This document shows positions 47,440 through 57,852 of a stretch of DNA of 64,000 nt, piece by piece (positions within the stretch are counted from its first letter, which is position 1; each line of letters starts with the position of its first letter). Under the pieces are notes generated by a model. That model was given only the letters and a program-made list of their open reading frames with translations, searched no databases and was not told where the DNA came from. This DNA is from Ligula intestinalis (lineage: Eukaryota > Platyhelminthes > Cestoda > Diphyllobothriidea > Diphyllobothriidae), in assembly GCA_036362985.1 (NCBI GenBank), contig JAYGXS010000006.1:10852391-10916390 (forward strand), read 5' to 3'. Position numbers and translations under genes: made by a program.

Positions 47440-47960
47440 TGTTGGCAGCTGGTGGGTTCTGGCACCTCATTTCGACAATCGGCGGGTACTGGCCGCTACG
47501 TAAGCGTGCTTCTCCGCCTGACTAGATTTTGCCGTCTGCGCCTAGGCTTTTGATTGGTTCTAGCGTCTGTGATTTCGACCATTGGCAGGCACGCGTGTAT
47601 AGTGTCCACCTCGCAGCTAACACCGCAAGGTCCACGTGCTTGTCGGCCGTTGCTGAATGCCCCAATTGCGCCATTTCGGCCTAGCGGGTGTTTCGGTGAC
47701 ACAAGGCAACGCTCGTCGCATGACCACTTACTTTGGCGGATGCCTGCCGTCCGCCGCGTGTGACATTTAGCGTCAATTCTATCAGATCTCTCTGGGCGCC
47801 CTGGAGCCATTAAAAGAGCGCTTTGTAGGCAGAATGTATGCCTGCGGCGCAGTTAAAGGTGCCAGTGGAGAAAATACTTTCAAGCATTAGCCTGGGCAGC
47901 TTCTCTTTGAATCAATCGGTAACTTTGCGTTTCTCAGATGCGAACTTTTCTTTCTGCTGT
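47440..47960. other. GC-richer island, unassigned
   Basis: Noticeably GC-rich compared with both flanks, with frames of about 70-104 codons on both strands but no domain. The minus strand near 47880-48050 encodes a Lys/Glu/Gln-rich stretch (RVQQQKEKFASEKRKVTD), possibly 5' retroelement coding. Confidence 0.4.
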
Positions 47961-48960
47961 TGTACGCGACCATGGACCAGATGCGTTTTATCCTGGTGGC
48001 TCATTTCAAGCTTTTGTTCGTTTAAACGTGTGCTAAGGCCTTTTCTCGTTTCTTGAGATGGTGTTCTTTTGATTTCTGGTAGCTAACAATCGAAATGATT
48101 CTATCAAAATAAATGTCAGGTGTCCAATGTTTGCATGGCCATCTGGCAAATATGTTTTGGTCAACTGACCGCCAGCTTCGCAAGATTACCACCACCAGGA
48201 CGATCTGCTTGCTTACTCGAAGACGAAATTGTGGTTCTGCTGTCAAATATAACCATATATTATTCATCTTTGCGGTTTATTATAAGGCGTTGTTTTTAAA
48301 ACAATTTTCTAAGCCGTTTGTCCATTTTATCAGCATACATTGTGCAAAATCTTGACATGGATTGAATGAATTGAATTAAACACGCACGGTTTGAATTTTC
48401 GAGCAAAACCAAGGCGATTATATTTCAAGTTTTATGCAGAAAGACACCGTCTTTGGACAAAAATTTAATCAAAAAACCTATTATTCTCAACAATCTTCCG
48501 TCCAATTTCCTTCGATACCCCCACTGCTAGACGAGGAACTCTTCTCCAAATCGGGCATCTCACTGGAAATATTGGCTCGGCTTACATAGTCTAATTGTCC
48601 CAATCAGTCTCGTCAGGGTTCTGAGGAGTATTCACGGACAGGCTGAGTCGTTATATTTATATACTGCTGTGTATAATTACTAGAAGGCTATAATTATCTA
48701 ATTAAAGGCCACCTTATCATGTTATATCTTGCTTTTTTCAGCCCAAATTAGTACCAGTTGACAACTATTAGACTACACTATCTCGGTGTATAATCGCTAT
48801 AAAATTTTTTTAAATATAATTAAGGCCACCCTATCGTTTGTATTTTCCCTACGCCAATATACTCCCTGGTAGTAACTATTAGACTACATATTCTCGGTTG
48901 CTGATACGTCTAGTCTGACCGACGCCGCAATAGTTTATAAGTATAACGTTTGAGCTAAAG
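47961..48960. other. No recognisable gene
   Basis: Short frames; no typed repeat. Confidence 0.45.
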
Positions 48961-48967
48961 TTTTAGC

Positions 48968-49690
48968 ATGCAGAACTTAGAAGTCCACGACCAAACTGTG
49001 GATGGAGAAAAAGCTCTTTCGGAAGCCGGCGTCGATCCCTCGACCTGCGATTTAGGAGGCGGACGTCTAGACCGCTCGGCCACTGCAACCCGGCTATGCA
49101 AATCACAGAAAGTTAAGTGTATTGACAGGGTTAACACGATAAATTCTGCCAACGAACTCCACGATCAAACTGTCCCGTGTGACAAAGAGTGCGACAAAAG
49201 AGACAAGGGTATAAACCCAACGGCCACTATGACCACCTCGCACAATTCACATAAGGGTAAGAACAGTGACACGGATGACATGCATTGCCCAACGGCATGC
49301 GAGCATTGCAAACATTGCCCGAAAATATCAAAATTGGAGTCATGTATAGATTTACTAGGGGATGTTATTACATGGTTTCTCAAGCATGGCACATTAAAGC
49401 TGCTAGATGAAACCAGTGGAAATCAGCAGCTAGAATCTGTCTTGACGGAAGTCGCTACCAGGCACCAGCCACACGGTCCAAGTGCGATTAAAACTGAAGT
49501 GAAGCAAGCACAAACAAGCTTTAATCTACCGTCCCAAGAAAGTTCAGGTTCTGGGATCATCAAAACGGCCAGGAGAAGAGGGAAGCGTCTACCTGACCAA
49601 CCAGTCTCACCCTCTTTACAGGTCAAAACTAGTGAAATTGCACGAAAGGGGATCGGAGAAGAGCAGGGGGCAGGGCTCGCAGCCTTATGA
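48968..49690 (+). CDS. Unrecognised 240-codon frame next to LINE fragment
   Basis: I do not recognise this protein. It is polar, with a Cys cluster CPTACEHCKHCPK around residues 104-116, a short hydrophobic segment (IDLLGDVITWFLKHG) and a basic stretch (IIKTARRRGKRLP). Its first third is antisense to a tRNA-like segment (49020-49095), which argues against the ATG being natural. Its last residues overlap, in another frame, the start of a LINE C-terminal domain. It could be remnant ORF1/linker sequence of that LINE or a chance frame across repeats. Not counted as a host gene. Confidence 0.3.
   Translation: MQNLEVHDQTVDGEKALSEAGVDPSTCDLGGGRLDRSATATRLCKSQKVKCIDRVNTINSANELHDQTVPCDKECDKRDKGINPTATMTTSHNSHKGKNSDTDDMHCPTACEHCKHCPKISKLESCIDLLGDVITWFLKHGTLKLLDETSGNQQLESVLTEVATRHQPHGPSAIKTEVKQAQTSFNLPSQESSGSGIIKTARRRGKRLPDQPVSPSLQVKTSEIARKGIGEEQGAGLAAL
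49020..49095 (-). repeat. tRNA-like (SINE-type) segment
   Basis: On the minus strand, TGGCCGAGCGG (49082-49072) is an A-box of the Leu/Ser tRNA type. GGATCGACGCC (49038-49028) fits the B-box consensus at 10 of 11 positions, with spacing of about 33 bp. The anticodon arm does not fold cleanly, so this is tRNA-derived rather than a functional tRNA. Confidence 0.45.
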
Positions 49691-50035
49691 AACACGGCTG
49701 TCGAATCTCAACCTCTTCCCTTTGCGCTACAGGCAGCTTCGGGGGGATCTGATACTAGCATTCCGCGTATTACGTCTTCAAGACTGCTGTCTTATATCAG
49801 GGGATTTTTTTCGAATGAGCAACGACCACGAATCTGAGGGATCATCCCCTCAAATTAAAGGTGACAGGGGCCAGACTGGACCCTCGGAAACACTTCTTTT
49901 CAAAAAGGGTGGTCGGAGCGTGGAATGCGCTTCCTCAGGACGTTGTTATGTCGGAATCGCTAGAGGGTTTTAAGCAAAAACTGGATCGATATAGCAGTGC
50001 ACGATGGATCGGAAGTGACAATTTGCAATAACGTT
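49625..50035 (+). pseudogene. Non-LTR retrotransposon (LINE) reverse transcriptase C-terminus, frameshifted
   Basis: The first frame gives PYETRLSNLNLFPLRYRQLR followed by GDLILAFRVLRL, then after a frameshift near 49815 TTTNLRDHPLKLKVTGARLD, FFSKRVVGAWNALPQDVV and SLEGFKQKLDRY. This order (YETRL, RRLRGDLI, FFS-RVV-WN-LP, F...LD) is the C-terminal end of CR1/Jockey-type LINE polyproteins. 5' truncated, with one frame break. No terminal duplication or poly-A identified. Confidence 0.75.
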
Positions 50036-50039
50036 AATG

Positions 50040-51770
50040 CTACTTCCAATTTTTCAGTAGTATTAGTTTTTATATCCATTCACGTTTGCTATTAATAATG
50101 CCCTCCCACGCATAGCCTCATGTGAAGGTCTCCGCGGTCTACCCTACTTAGCTATCTGCGTACCGTGATTACCCGCTAGCGATCTTATCAGCCAGACTTG
50201 CCGGTCTAAACGGTCACCCTTGGTTCGACCCAAAGCGGACTGTCGACGGTCTGGACGGATGCCTCTGTTTTTTCATTTCCGTGGCGGACTCTGCAATCAG
50301 CCAGGAAAAATCAGGACGTGGCTTCCACACGGTGATGATCCTGGGAACCTTTGCAATGCCCCCCCCCTAGTGGGAACTCCCTTTTTTCTCCTAAATCCCA
50401 CGCATTACCCCCACAAGGGCAACAGTTTTTCTCCTAAAAATCCCTGAGGAGTTTTTTCACTGTCTGCTCCTATTTTCATCCTATGACTCAGGACAACTGG
50501 CCTCGCCAACAGTCTAAGCAAACAATTTTTTGCTACCACTGCAAATATGTACAAATAGGGCACTCAAAGGAATTTTTCCTACATACCCTCAATATACTGA
50601 TACTGATACTGAATGGTATAATCTAACACACCGCCGATTGTTCTGTCTGGGTTGCAAGATCTGCTGTCCGAATGTTGATGCCGGTTTATGAGTCACACCA
50701 AACCCGAACGGCGCCAGGATTCTCTGGAACACTATTCTGCATATTCGTGAAGAACTTGCATATGAGGGACTTCGAATAATCCAAAGCTCTTCACTTCCCC
50801 CATCCTCCGATGATCACCTTCACAGTGCATGAACGAGATATACAATGGTTCTGAAAAAATATGAGTCTGTAACCAAAGTTGGGGTTGCTTCTGAATAAGA
50901 GGACGTGCCTAGCTTTATTTGCCTTACGGTTATCATATGGGACAGGCACCGAAGAATAAAGAATCTGACCTGTTGGGCCAGATTGGCAGGCACCAGAATC
51001 TTCAGCATCTAGGAATTTGCCTCCGCCGGGCGTTGGATTGACCACTTTGCTGGGAGGGATGATAGACGTTTGTCCAAGCAAACTTATAGACCGAGGACAC
51101 TATGTGTATTCGTGAAAAAACGAAACAGAACGGTATACAACAAACGCCTTGAAAAAATAAAGAAACTCTTAATTTCGGAGACCCTTTGAAGACCTCGAGC
51201 AAAGCAACCAGAGCTGTGAAAATAAGAACAACATCCTACAGACGCATCACCGGTAGCAAAAGTGAACTGACAACTCATTTTTCAAGCACCTTTAAACCAC
51301 GCTGTTAACATATGATCCTTTTTAAAAGGCACCCACTGGCAACGGACATTTAGCGCAAAGACTGACCTTGTAGAATACCTGCAGACCCAATATAGCAAGA
51401 ATCCCCTTCTAAACCTCCTGCTGCCTTCGCAGTTGACCCTCCTGTGAGTTTGAATTGATAGATATTGAAAGCGATAGAAATTTACAAAGTTGAACAAAAG
51501 ATTACCCTCCAGATAATGATATCGGAAGTAAGACCTATGATAAGTTTAATTTATCCAAATTTTTAGTCCAATACAGTAGCACTGATCGAAAAGTATTACC
51601 GAGGAACTTTCATCAATGACACTGAATTAAATGACACGGAAACGCACAAAGCCTTGCCCATGTGGACAACGGCGAATTTGATGCCGTAAAAAGGCTGTCT
51701 TAAGGCCCTCTAGATGACAATAAGTACGGTGCACGTATTCAGATAAGCGTTTAAAATATGCCCCCTGAAC
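50040..51770. other. No recognisable gene
   Basis: Frames up to 96 codons (minus, 50791-51081) show no domain. A C-rich run lies at about 50358. Possibly old repeat debris. Confidence 0.45.
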
Positions 51771-51776
51771 CGATAG

Positions 51777-52838
51777 AGTAGTCGCCGCAGATCACGCAAA
51801 ATGTCAACATATGCGAAAGGTTGATAATATTTCGCTAATTGTCATTGACTTAGATTTTCAAACTGATTATCGTCTACTCTATTCTGAAGTCATTTCAGTC
51901 ACGAGACGATGCTGATTTTTACGAGCTTCGTTCTGACCGCTTGCAAAACGTATCTATTGTAAAAACTGGCTCCTTGAGTAGCATGCCTTTTTATAATTTA
52001 TTTTGTCTGCCTTCATAAATTCAAATATATTTAATGGGAAGCACGCGCGAAAAATTATTTCGTTTACTTGGTTGATAGAAAATTACGCTTTCTTAAATTT
52101 TATACTCACAGAAAGGCTAACTTTCGGTTTTAAAATGTTGTTCAATTGCCGAGTTATTTTATAACCTAGTTACTGCTACACTCAAATTCAATGTATAAAA
52201 CTGCGCACTATGTGATTCAAAAGGGTATATTTCAGTGTTAAAAAGTTTCTCAATTTCCGAATTATTTTCTAACACACTGACTGCTTCACTCAAAATAAAG
52301 TTTTAAAAACTGCACATTGTGTACATCCTGTTTAAGAAAAAGTACGTTTTTGCCTGTAGTTTGAGGAAGAAGTCACATAGTCTTCATACAATATTCAAAT
52401 AGATGTGAAATATATTTTATGCAGTATAGGCAGCAATAATAACTTGATGCATACGACGTCTTATGAATAAACATTTAACAATTGTAAAAAAACTCCTAAT
52501 TAGCAACTTTTTAAAACAAAACTTCCCCTTTCTTTGAGTACAAGTTCAAAAAATAATTTATTTGTGCATGCTTTCCATAAAAAATATTTGAATTTATGGA
52601 GGCAGATAGAATAAATGATACAAAGGCATACTACTCAAGGAGCCAGTTTTTACAATAGGTAAGTTTTGCCAGTGGTCAGAACGAAGCTCATTAAAAAGCA
52701 GCATCCTCTCGTGACAGAAATGACTTCAGAATAGAGTAGACGGTAATCAATATCAAAACCTAAGTCAATGTCGATTAGCGAAATAGTATCAAACTTTCAC
52801 ATTTGTTGATATTTTGCGTGATCTCCGGTGACCTCTGT
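51777..52838. repeat. Large inverted repeat (about 290-bp arms) enclosing repeat R copy 2
   Basis: 51777-52063 is the reverse complement of 52550-52838, with blocks such as GATCACGCAAAAT, TCTACTCTATTCTGAAGTCATTTC, AAAACTGGCTCCTTGAGTA and CATAAATTCAAATAT. The inner part, with some of the left arm, is homologous to intron 1 at 15890-16425. No coding frame. It abuts a group C PLE relic at 52840. Confidence 0.75.
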
Positions 52839-52849
52839 TGAAAATCGTT

Positions 52850-53330
52850 GTCTTCTTGCAGAGACCCAATTTAGATTCCGAAATGTCATCCTTCACACTA
52901 CACTGGTTTGCGCGCATGGTCCACTAACTTGCGTCCAGCGTGAAATAAAAACAGTCTACACCGTGCTCAGCCAAGCAGAACTGAACCGATTCTGCATCTC
53001 CCCGATACGCAACCCACAATCTAAACGTTCACACCCCCTCGCACCTGCAGCACCTATTGTAGCAGGATTCGCGTCACCTTAATCCCTCCATCCGCATTCT
53101 ACCCCGGTTCAATGTAACCTCGGCCCCCAAAGCCCCTAGTGCGACAATCTCAATCCTTTCATTGAATCCAGTCTGACGACACGTCCTTGCCTCCCGTAGG
53201 ACTGACTGCTGTCCTATCCTCAACTCCAACCGCCCCCCTTTTAACCACGCCTTACAGGCTTTCATGAGCATGAACTTACACAAACTGCCGTGTTGTGACA
53301 TCTACCTCCCCTCTCCTACACCCTTTACAA
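52850..53330 (+). mobile_element. Group C PLE relic, 3' region
   Basis: CACTACACTGGTTTGCGCGCATGGTC, CACAATCTAAACGTTCACA and GCGTCACC.TAATCCCTCC parallel 33695-33905. The GIY-YIG domain is missing. CAGTCTGACGACACG at 53169-53183 corresponds to the 33976 terminal motif. Confidence 0.6.
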
Positions 53331-53640
53331 TTCAAGCATCACTCCTTTTGGCCGACACTTAATTGGACAGTAAGTTCTCGTATTAATAGGCAACGAGCGT
53401 CTATAGTTGAATAAGAGGCTACGATATTTATGACGTCAATAAATTCTGCCTATCTCGTAATCTTTGCCCTGTTCAAATTTTTCCCTGACAAAAGCAATGT
53501 CTTGATAGAGAAGAAGCGCATGTGATCGCTGCCAGAAGAATTGTATTTGTCTGAAGCCAAGAAATTTGTCGCGGATCCTACCTCAGAGGCAATAACAGAA
53601 ACGGGTTGCATACTTACAACCGTTAACGGCTCCTCCTATT
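53331..53640. other. No recognisable gene
   Basis: Spacer between group C and group D relics; AT-rich, no motif. Confidence 0.4.
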
Positions 53641-54850
53641 GAGGACAGTTGCTCTCCTATGCTTTAATTCCTTAATGGCTGGCTTGCGGGTCGTGACCAA
53701 CTGAACGTTCGTCACCCGGCGTAGACATGGGCGTGATAATGGCTCGGCCACCTGGCCCGCTGACCCTGGCTCTAGACGACGCGTTCGCACGTGCGTTCCC
53801 GAGAGGTGGATTGCTTTGGCCAGACTGAGCCCCAGCACATAATATGGATTTTACAAATCATTGCATGTGCTTTTAGGGTGAGAAGCCGTGAACCATGACC
53901 CAAGTTACTCACGGCTCGCGCGATTATCACCTCTCGCGAGAATTTCGGCCTCATCAACTGGGAATATGTGGCAGGATTTAGGCGAATGGGTGGCAGCTTG
54001 CGAATTCGTGTCATTTTCTCGCAATGTTACCGCATGTTTGGAAATTCGAGTCTTGAGAGGTCTTATAATTTCTCCGACGTAGTCGCTTTGTCCATCATGG
54101 CACCAAATGCTAAAGACATCCTCATATGTTTCTTGCCATGTCAATGGATTTTTTGTTTGATTATCTGAGGCTTTGTGTTTGTTCCCGATGTCTGTGCGAC
54201 TCGAACTCCAAGCGCTGCGAGAAGGCGACTGACGGCCGCTGAGACGTTTGTAGCTGATTTGGTGGTTTCTGTTGAAGTTCAGTACTTGCATCGTATCTTT
54301 TCATCACACTTTGGTCTTTAGATCAACACAGCAATTGCGGCAGACGAGGACATAAGGGAGGGTCGGGGGGCTTTTTTTCTTCCCTCTATATCCTAAAGTG
54401 ACGCTTGTGAGACTTTCTTTGAAGGTGAGCACGTGATTCCGTTTGATGTCGCTGAAGGTATCATTTACATACCGAACACACAATTTCGGTCTGCAATTTT
54501 GGAAAATCAACAGCGCTAACCGTCAAAGTACCACCTCAGTTATTATTTCCGAAATCGTTGAACACATTGGTGTTCCTTTCACCGGCTCTTAGATTGTTTC
54601 GTCAAACTTGAAGTACGTTCTGAGACAGGATTTCAAACATTGAAGGAGTTAAGCGTGCACGAGGTGTTGCTCAGGCTCATCGTATTCGTTTCGGAGGAGT
54701 AGTTCCATGATCTTCAATGCCAGAAAGAGGGTCGTGAAAACACGTGTCAGAAGACTTACCCCTTTGAGTTCCTCTAAGAATTTTGTTGAGGAACAGATCG
54801 TAACGCCCGAATCAGCGGTCAGACATTTGGGATGTTGAACTTATCACTGT
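53640..54850 (-). mobile_element. Group D PLE relic, opposite orientation to its neighbour
   Basis: The minus strand preserves, in order: sequence like TTTTGGAGAAACTTAAGGGGG (near 54770), the FxF/NG region (54620), CVRYVNDTFSDI (RT motif C with the second residue of the pair kept as Asp, 54460), VLTFKE, then a frameshift, MQVLNFNRNHQISYK, the GIY-YIG remnant (FSIWCHDGQSDYVGEIIRPL) and DEAEILARGDNRASRE. Many indels. Old copy lying head-to-head with the older plus-strand copy at 55.0 kb. Confidence 0.7.
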
Positions 54851-55019
54851 GTGATTCCGTTTGCTGGAGACTTTTTGGGTGATATGGTGGGTAGGGGAGG
54901 AGATCCCTCATTTTTCACCTAAGAAGGCCATATAATTCGGTCAAGGTCGCTTCTTGGTTTCACATGGACAATAAAACTGACGATTATCCAGTAAGCTTTT
55001 GGAATTCCGAAGGCAGTCT

Positions 55020-55246
55020 ATTCTGTTTAATCCAACAAATCGGACCACCGTAAGGCACTCAAACGTTTGGACTGGCAAAGTGGTTGTGGTTTATGTGTCC
55101 ACACAATACTCGAAGAAACTAAATGGGATGGACACTATACCGAATATGGTTCGGACCCCTTCAATTCTATCCCCAGCATCTGTAGGCTAGAACTCTGGAA
55201 AATTATCCTACATATCTGATATAATAAAACGAAGAATCACCAGGAC
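55020..55246 (+). mobile_element. Older group D PLE, left part (interrupted by the young copy)
   Basis: TGGACTGGCAAAGTGGTTGT, CACACAATACTCGAAGAAACTAA and CGAAGAATCACCAGGAC follow 56160-56400 of the young element with deletions. It continues on the far side of the insertion at 57865. Confidence 0.65.
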
Positions 55247-55258
55247 ACACCTAAGTAT
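55247..55258 (+). repeat. Target-site duplication, left copy
   Basis: ACACCTAAGTAT, identical to 57853-57864. Confidence 0.9.
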
Positions 55259-55713
55259 CCGAAGAAGAAGATGCGATCACTGGAACAAGGATTTTATTTT
55301 CCTGACGTTTCGGATTCCGTCGGGAATCCTTAGTCATAGGTAATCGTAAACAGGTCTGAGGCATGCGCAGATAGGGGGTGATACATGTACAGATTGCACG
55401 GCATTTATAGTTCACAGCGGTCACCCACATGTGTACTATAATTGTCCGTTCCTGTAGCCACCACTGGAGGCCTTAATTGGTCCGGTGATTGCTCATTAAT
55501 TGCAACAGCGTTCTTGTCCGCGTCGGATGTAGGTTGGATAATTGCTCGACAATAAGGCCCGCTGTCGTCAGAGTTACGCCCAGTCCTTCCCACGTGACTG
55601 ATATTTTTGTTCAGGAAATTTCTCAGTACACCGTATGGAAACGCCAAATCGTTGCGAATGTTGATGGACTGGGGGCCTGAGAACCATGACTCGAGGAGCT
55701 CGCGGCTCACACG
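55259..55713 (-). repeat. Left inverted arm of young PLE
   Basis: Reverse complement of 57362-57816. It contains the 3' coding end in antisense, and keeps CGA where the right arm has a TGA stop, and GGAATCC where the right-arm stem has GGAATCT. Confidence 0.92.
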
Positions 55714-57670
55714 CCAAACAGAAGCAACAGACAAAACGAAAAACCTCATACGCCATCAGGTGTCGTCCCTCCTCATGGCACATCGACCACGTGACGCTCT
55801 CTCCAAGGTCGAACGTAAGGCACTTAGAGAACTCAGAGCCGACAATGACCTCGTTATCGTGCCGGCGGACAAGGGGCGGTCTACTGTCGTATTGGACAGG
55901 ACAGACTACATTCACAAAGCTCAGACTTTGTTGGACGACCGTCAGTCCTACGTCCCGTGCAAATCCAACCCCATGAAAACGCTGACACGCGAGATCAACA
56001 CAACACTGTTAGCAATGGAGAACTCAGGTGCAATATCACCAATTGATCGACGCATGGCGAGAGCGCAAGAAACGGCCCTGGCCCGCTTCTATGGTCTCCC
56101 AAAGGTGCACAAAGAGGGCGCACCCCTCCGGCCAATCGTATCCCTCAAAGGAACTCCAACCTACGGACTGGCAAAGTGGCTGTTCCGACGGCTCAAATTC
56201 TTGACCGCTGTATCAGACACAACAGTCAGGTCGTCAACACAATTTTTGGAGAAACTTAAGGGGGTAAGTCTCCAGCCAAATGATATCATGGTTTCCTTTG
56301 ATGTCACGTCCCTTTTTACTTCTATTCCACAGGACCTGGCCGTAGAGACTATCCAACTTCTCCTTCGAGAGAAATACGATGAAACGGAGAATCACCTCGG
56401 GCACGCTCAAATCCTCCAGCTCCTGAAGTTCTGCCTGAAGACGTACTTTACCTTCAACGGATCTATCCCCGAGCAGGTGAAGGGCACGCCTATGGGTTCG
56501 CCTATTTCTGGACTCATAGCAGAGGCGGTCCTGCAACGGCTGGAGTCACTGGCTTTCCGACACCACAGACCGAAACTCTGGGCTCGGTATGTGGACAATA
56601 CCTTCGTCGTTATTGAGTGGGATAAGGTGCTGACATTCAAAGAACGTCTAAACGCCGTCTTCCCGGACATTCAATTTACGATGGAGGAAGAAGAAAACAA
56701 CCAGCTGGCCTTCCTGGATGTCCTCGTTTGCCGCAAAGACGATGGTGGCCTTAAAACTAAAGTGTTCAGGAAAGCAACCAACACTATGCAAGTCCTGAAC
56801 TACAACAGCAACCATCCAATCGGTCACAAACGCAGCTGCGTAAGAGCACTATTCCGGCGCGTCGAGACGCATTGCAGCGAAGTGGAAGACAAAATTGCTG
56901 AATTACAATACGTTTGACGGGTACTGAGAGCAAATGGATACCCGCACAATTTTGTCAACCAGTGCATTCGCAAACGAGAGACGAAGCCACGTTCAGCTGT
57001 TCCAAACGTTTGGCGAGCTCTTCCGTACGTTAAAAATGTATCGGAAGCGGTCAGCCGTCTACTCACCCCACTTGGAGTTGGAGTTGCACACAGGCCGGAA
57101 GCAACCATCAGACGCCGGGTCATGAGGCCGAAAGACCCACTGCCATGGCAGGAAACGGCTGGAGTCGTTTACCGGATTTGGTGTAGTTGTGGACAAAGCA
57201 ACTACGTCGGAGAAACCGGGAGATTACTCCAGGCGCGAATGGCCGAGCATGCAGCGGCGGTGAGGAAGAAAGACGTCAACTCCCAGGTTGCAGCTCACTG
57301 AACGGGACCCGGCCATATTTTCAAGTTTGATGAGGCCGAAATCCTCGCAAGAGGGGACAACCGTGTGAGCCGCGAGCTGCTCGAGTCATGGTTCTCAGGC
57401 CCCCAGTCCATCAACAAGCGCAACGATTTGGCGTTTCCATACGGTGTACTGAGAAATTTCCTGAACAAAAATATCAGTCACGTGGGAAGGACTGGGCGTA
57501 ACTCTGACGACAGCGGGCCTTATTGTTGAGCAATTATCCAACCTACATCCGACGCGGACAAGAACGCTGTTGCAATTAATGAGCAATCACCGGACCAATT
57601 AAGGCCTCCAGTGGTGGCTACAGGAACGGACAATTATAGTACACATGTGGGTGACCGCTGTGAACTATAA
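55607..57670 (+). pseudogene. PLE group D reverse transcriptase plus GIY-YIG endonuclease, three in-frame TGA codons
   Basis: One frame runs 687 codons to TAA at 57668, interrupted by TGA at 56915, 57299 and 57527. The first uninterrupted block is 436 codons. Residues 1-35 derive from the antisense of the left arm, so the real N-terminus is absent. RT motifs: VPADKGRSTVV (86-96), FYGLPKVHKEGAPLRPIVS (161-179), MVSFDVTSLFTSIP (228-241; catalytic Asp232), GTPMGSPIS (293-301), ARYVDNTFVVI (326-336), LAFLDVLV (367-374). In motif C the second Asp of YVDD is Asn331. After the first stop: RVLRANGYPHNFVNQCIRK, then GVVYRIWCSCGQSNYVGETG (GIY-YIG), AEHAAAV and the tail ELLESWFSGPQSINKRNDLA. Family knowledge: target-primed reverse transcription in the nucleus. 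This copy cannot be autonomous. Confidence 0.92.
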
Positions 57671-57816
57671 ATGCCGTGCAATCTGTACATGTATCACCCC
57701 CTATCTGTGCATGCCTCAGACCTGTTTACGATTACCTATGACTAAGGATTCCCGACGGAATCTGAAACGTCAGGAAAATAAAGTCCTTGTTCCAGTGATC
57801 GCATCTTCTTCTTCGG
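57362..57816 (+). repeat. Right inverted arm of young PLE
   Basis: Reverse complement of 55259-55713. Encodes the C-terminal tail and 3' untranslated region, including the conserved stem-loop at 57746-57763. Confidence 0.92.
57746..57771 (+). ncRNA. Conserved terminal stem-loop of group D (hammerhead-like)
   Basis: GGATTCC-CGAC-GGAATCT followed by GAAACGTC. The left arm preserves the fully paired GGAATCC, and the 37.4-kb copy has the compensated pair GGATTCT/AGAATCC. The GAAAC-GTC part matches a hammerhead core, but the upstream CTAAGGA deviates from CTGANGA. Confidence 0.5.
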
Positions 57817-57852
57817 AACTGCTGCCTGGAACTCGTATATTCTCCTCTATTG
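57817..57852 (+). other. 3' tail of young PLE beyond the inverted arm
   Basis: Thirty-six bases ending CTCCTCTATTG; the same tail terminates the 26.6-kb D copy. Not present at the left end. Confidence 0.8.

Larger units (their letters stand above)
55259..57852 (+). mobile_element. Young group D Penelope-like element, inverted terminal arms, nested insertion
   Basis: A 2,594-bp insertion bounded by a perfect 12-bp duplication. Left arm 55259-55713 is the reverse complement of 57362-57816 with only about seven differences by eye. A 36-bp tail (57817-57852) extends beyond the right arm, echoing the unpaired tail known for Penelope. The internal 1.65 kb encodes RT and GIY-YIG. The element interrupts an older D copy whose halves rejoin exactly when one duplication copy and the element are removed. 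Defective: internal stops and a changed RT catalytic residue. Confidence 0.92.

Noticed and set aside
49020..49095. Functional tRNA gene
   Set aside because: A- and B-box-like sequences fit, but the anticodon and T arms do not fold into a proper cloverleaf.
55405..55749. 114-codon minus-strand frame at the left end of the young PLE
   Set aside because: It is the antisense-arm copy of the PLE C-terminal tail, not a separate gene.
55574..55915. 113-codon minus-strand frame opposite the RT
   Set aside because: Shadow of the plus-strand RT frame.
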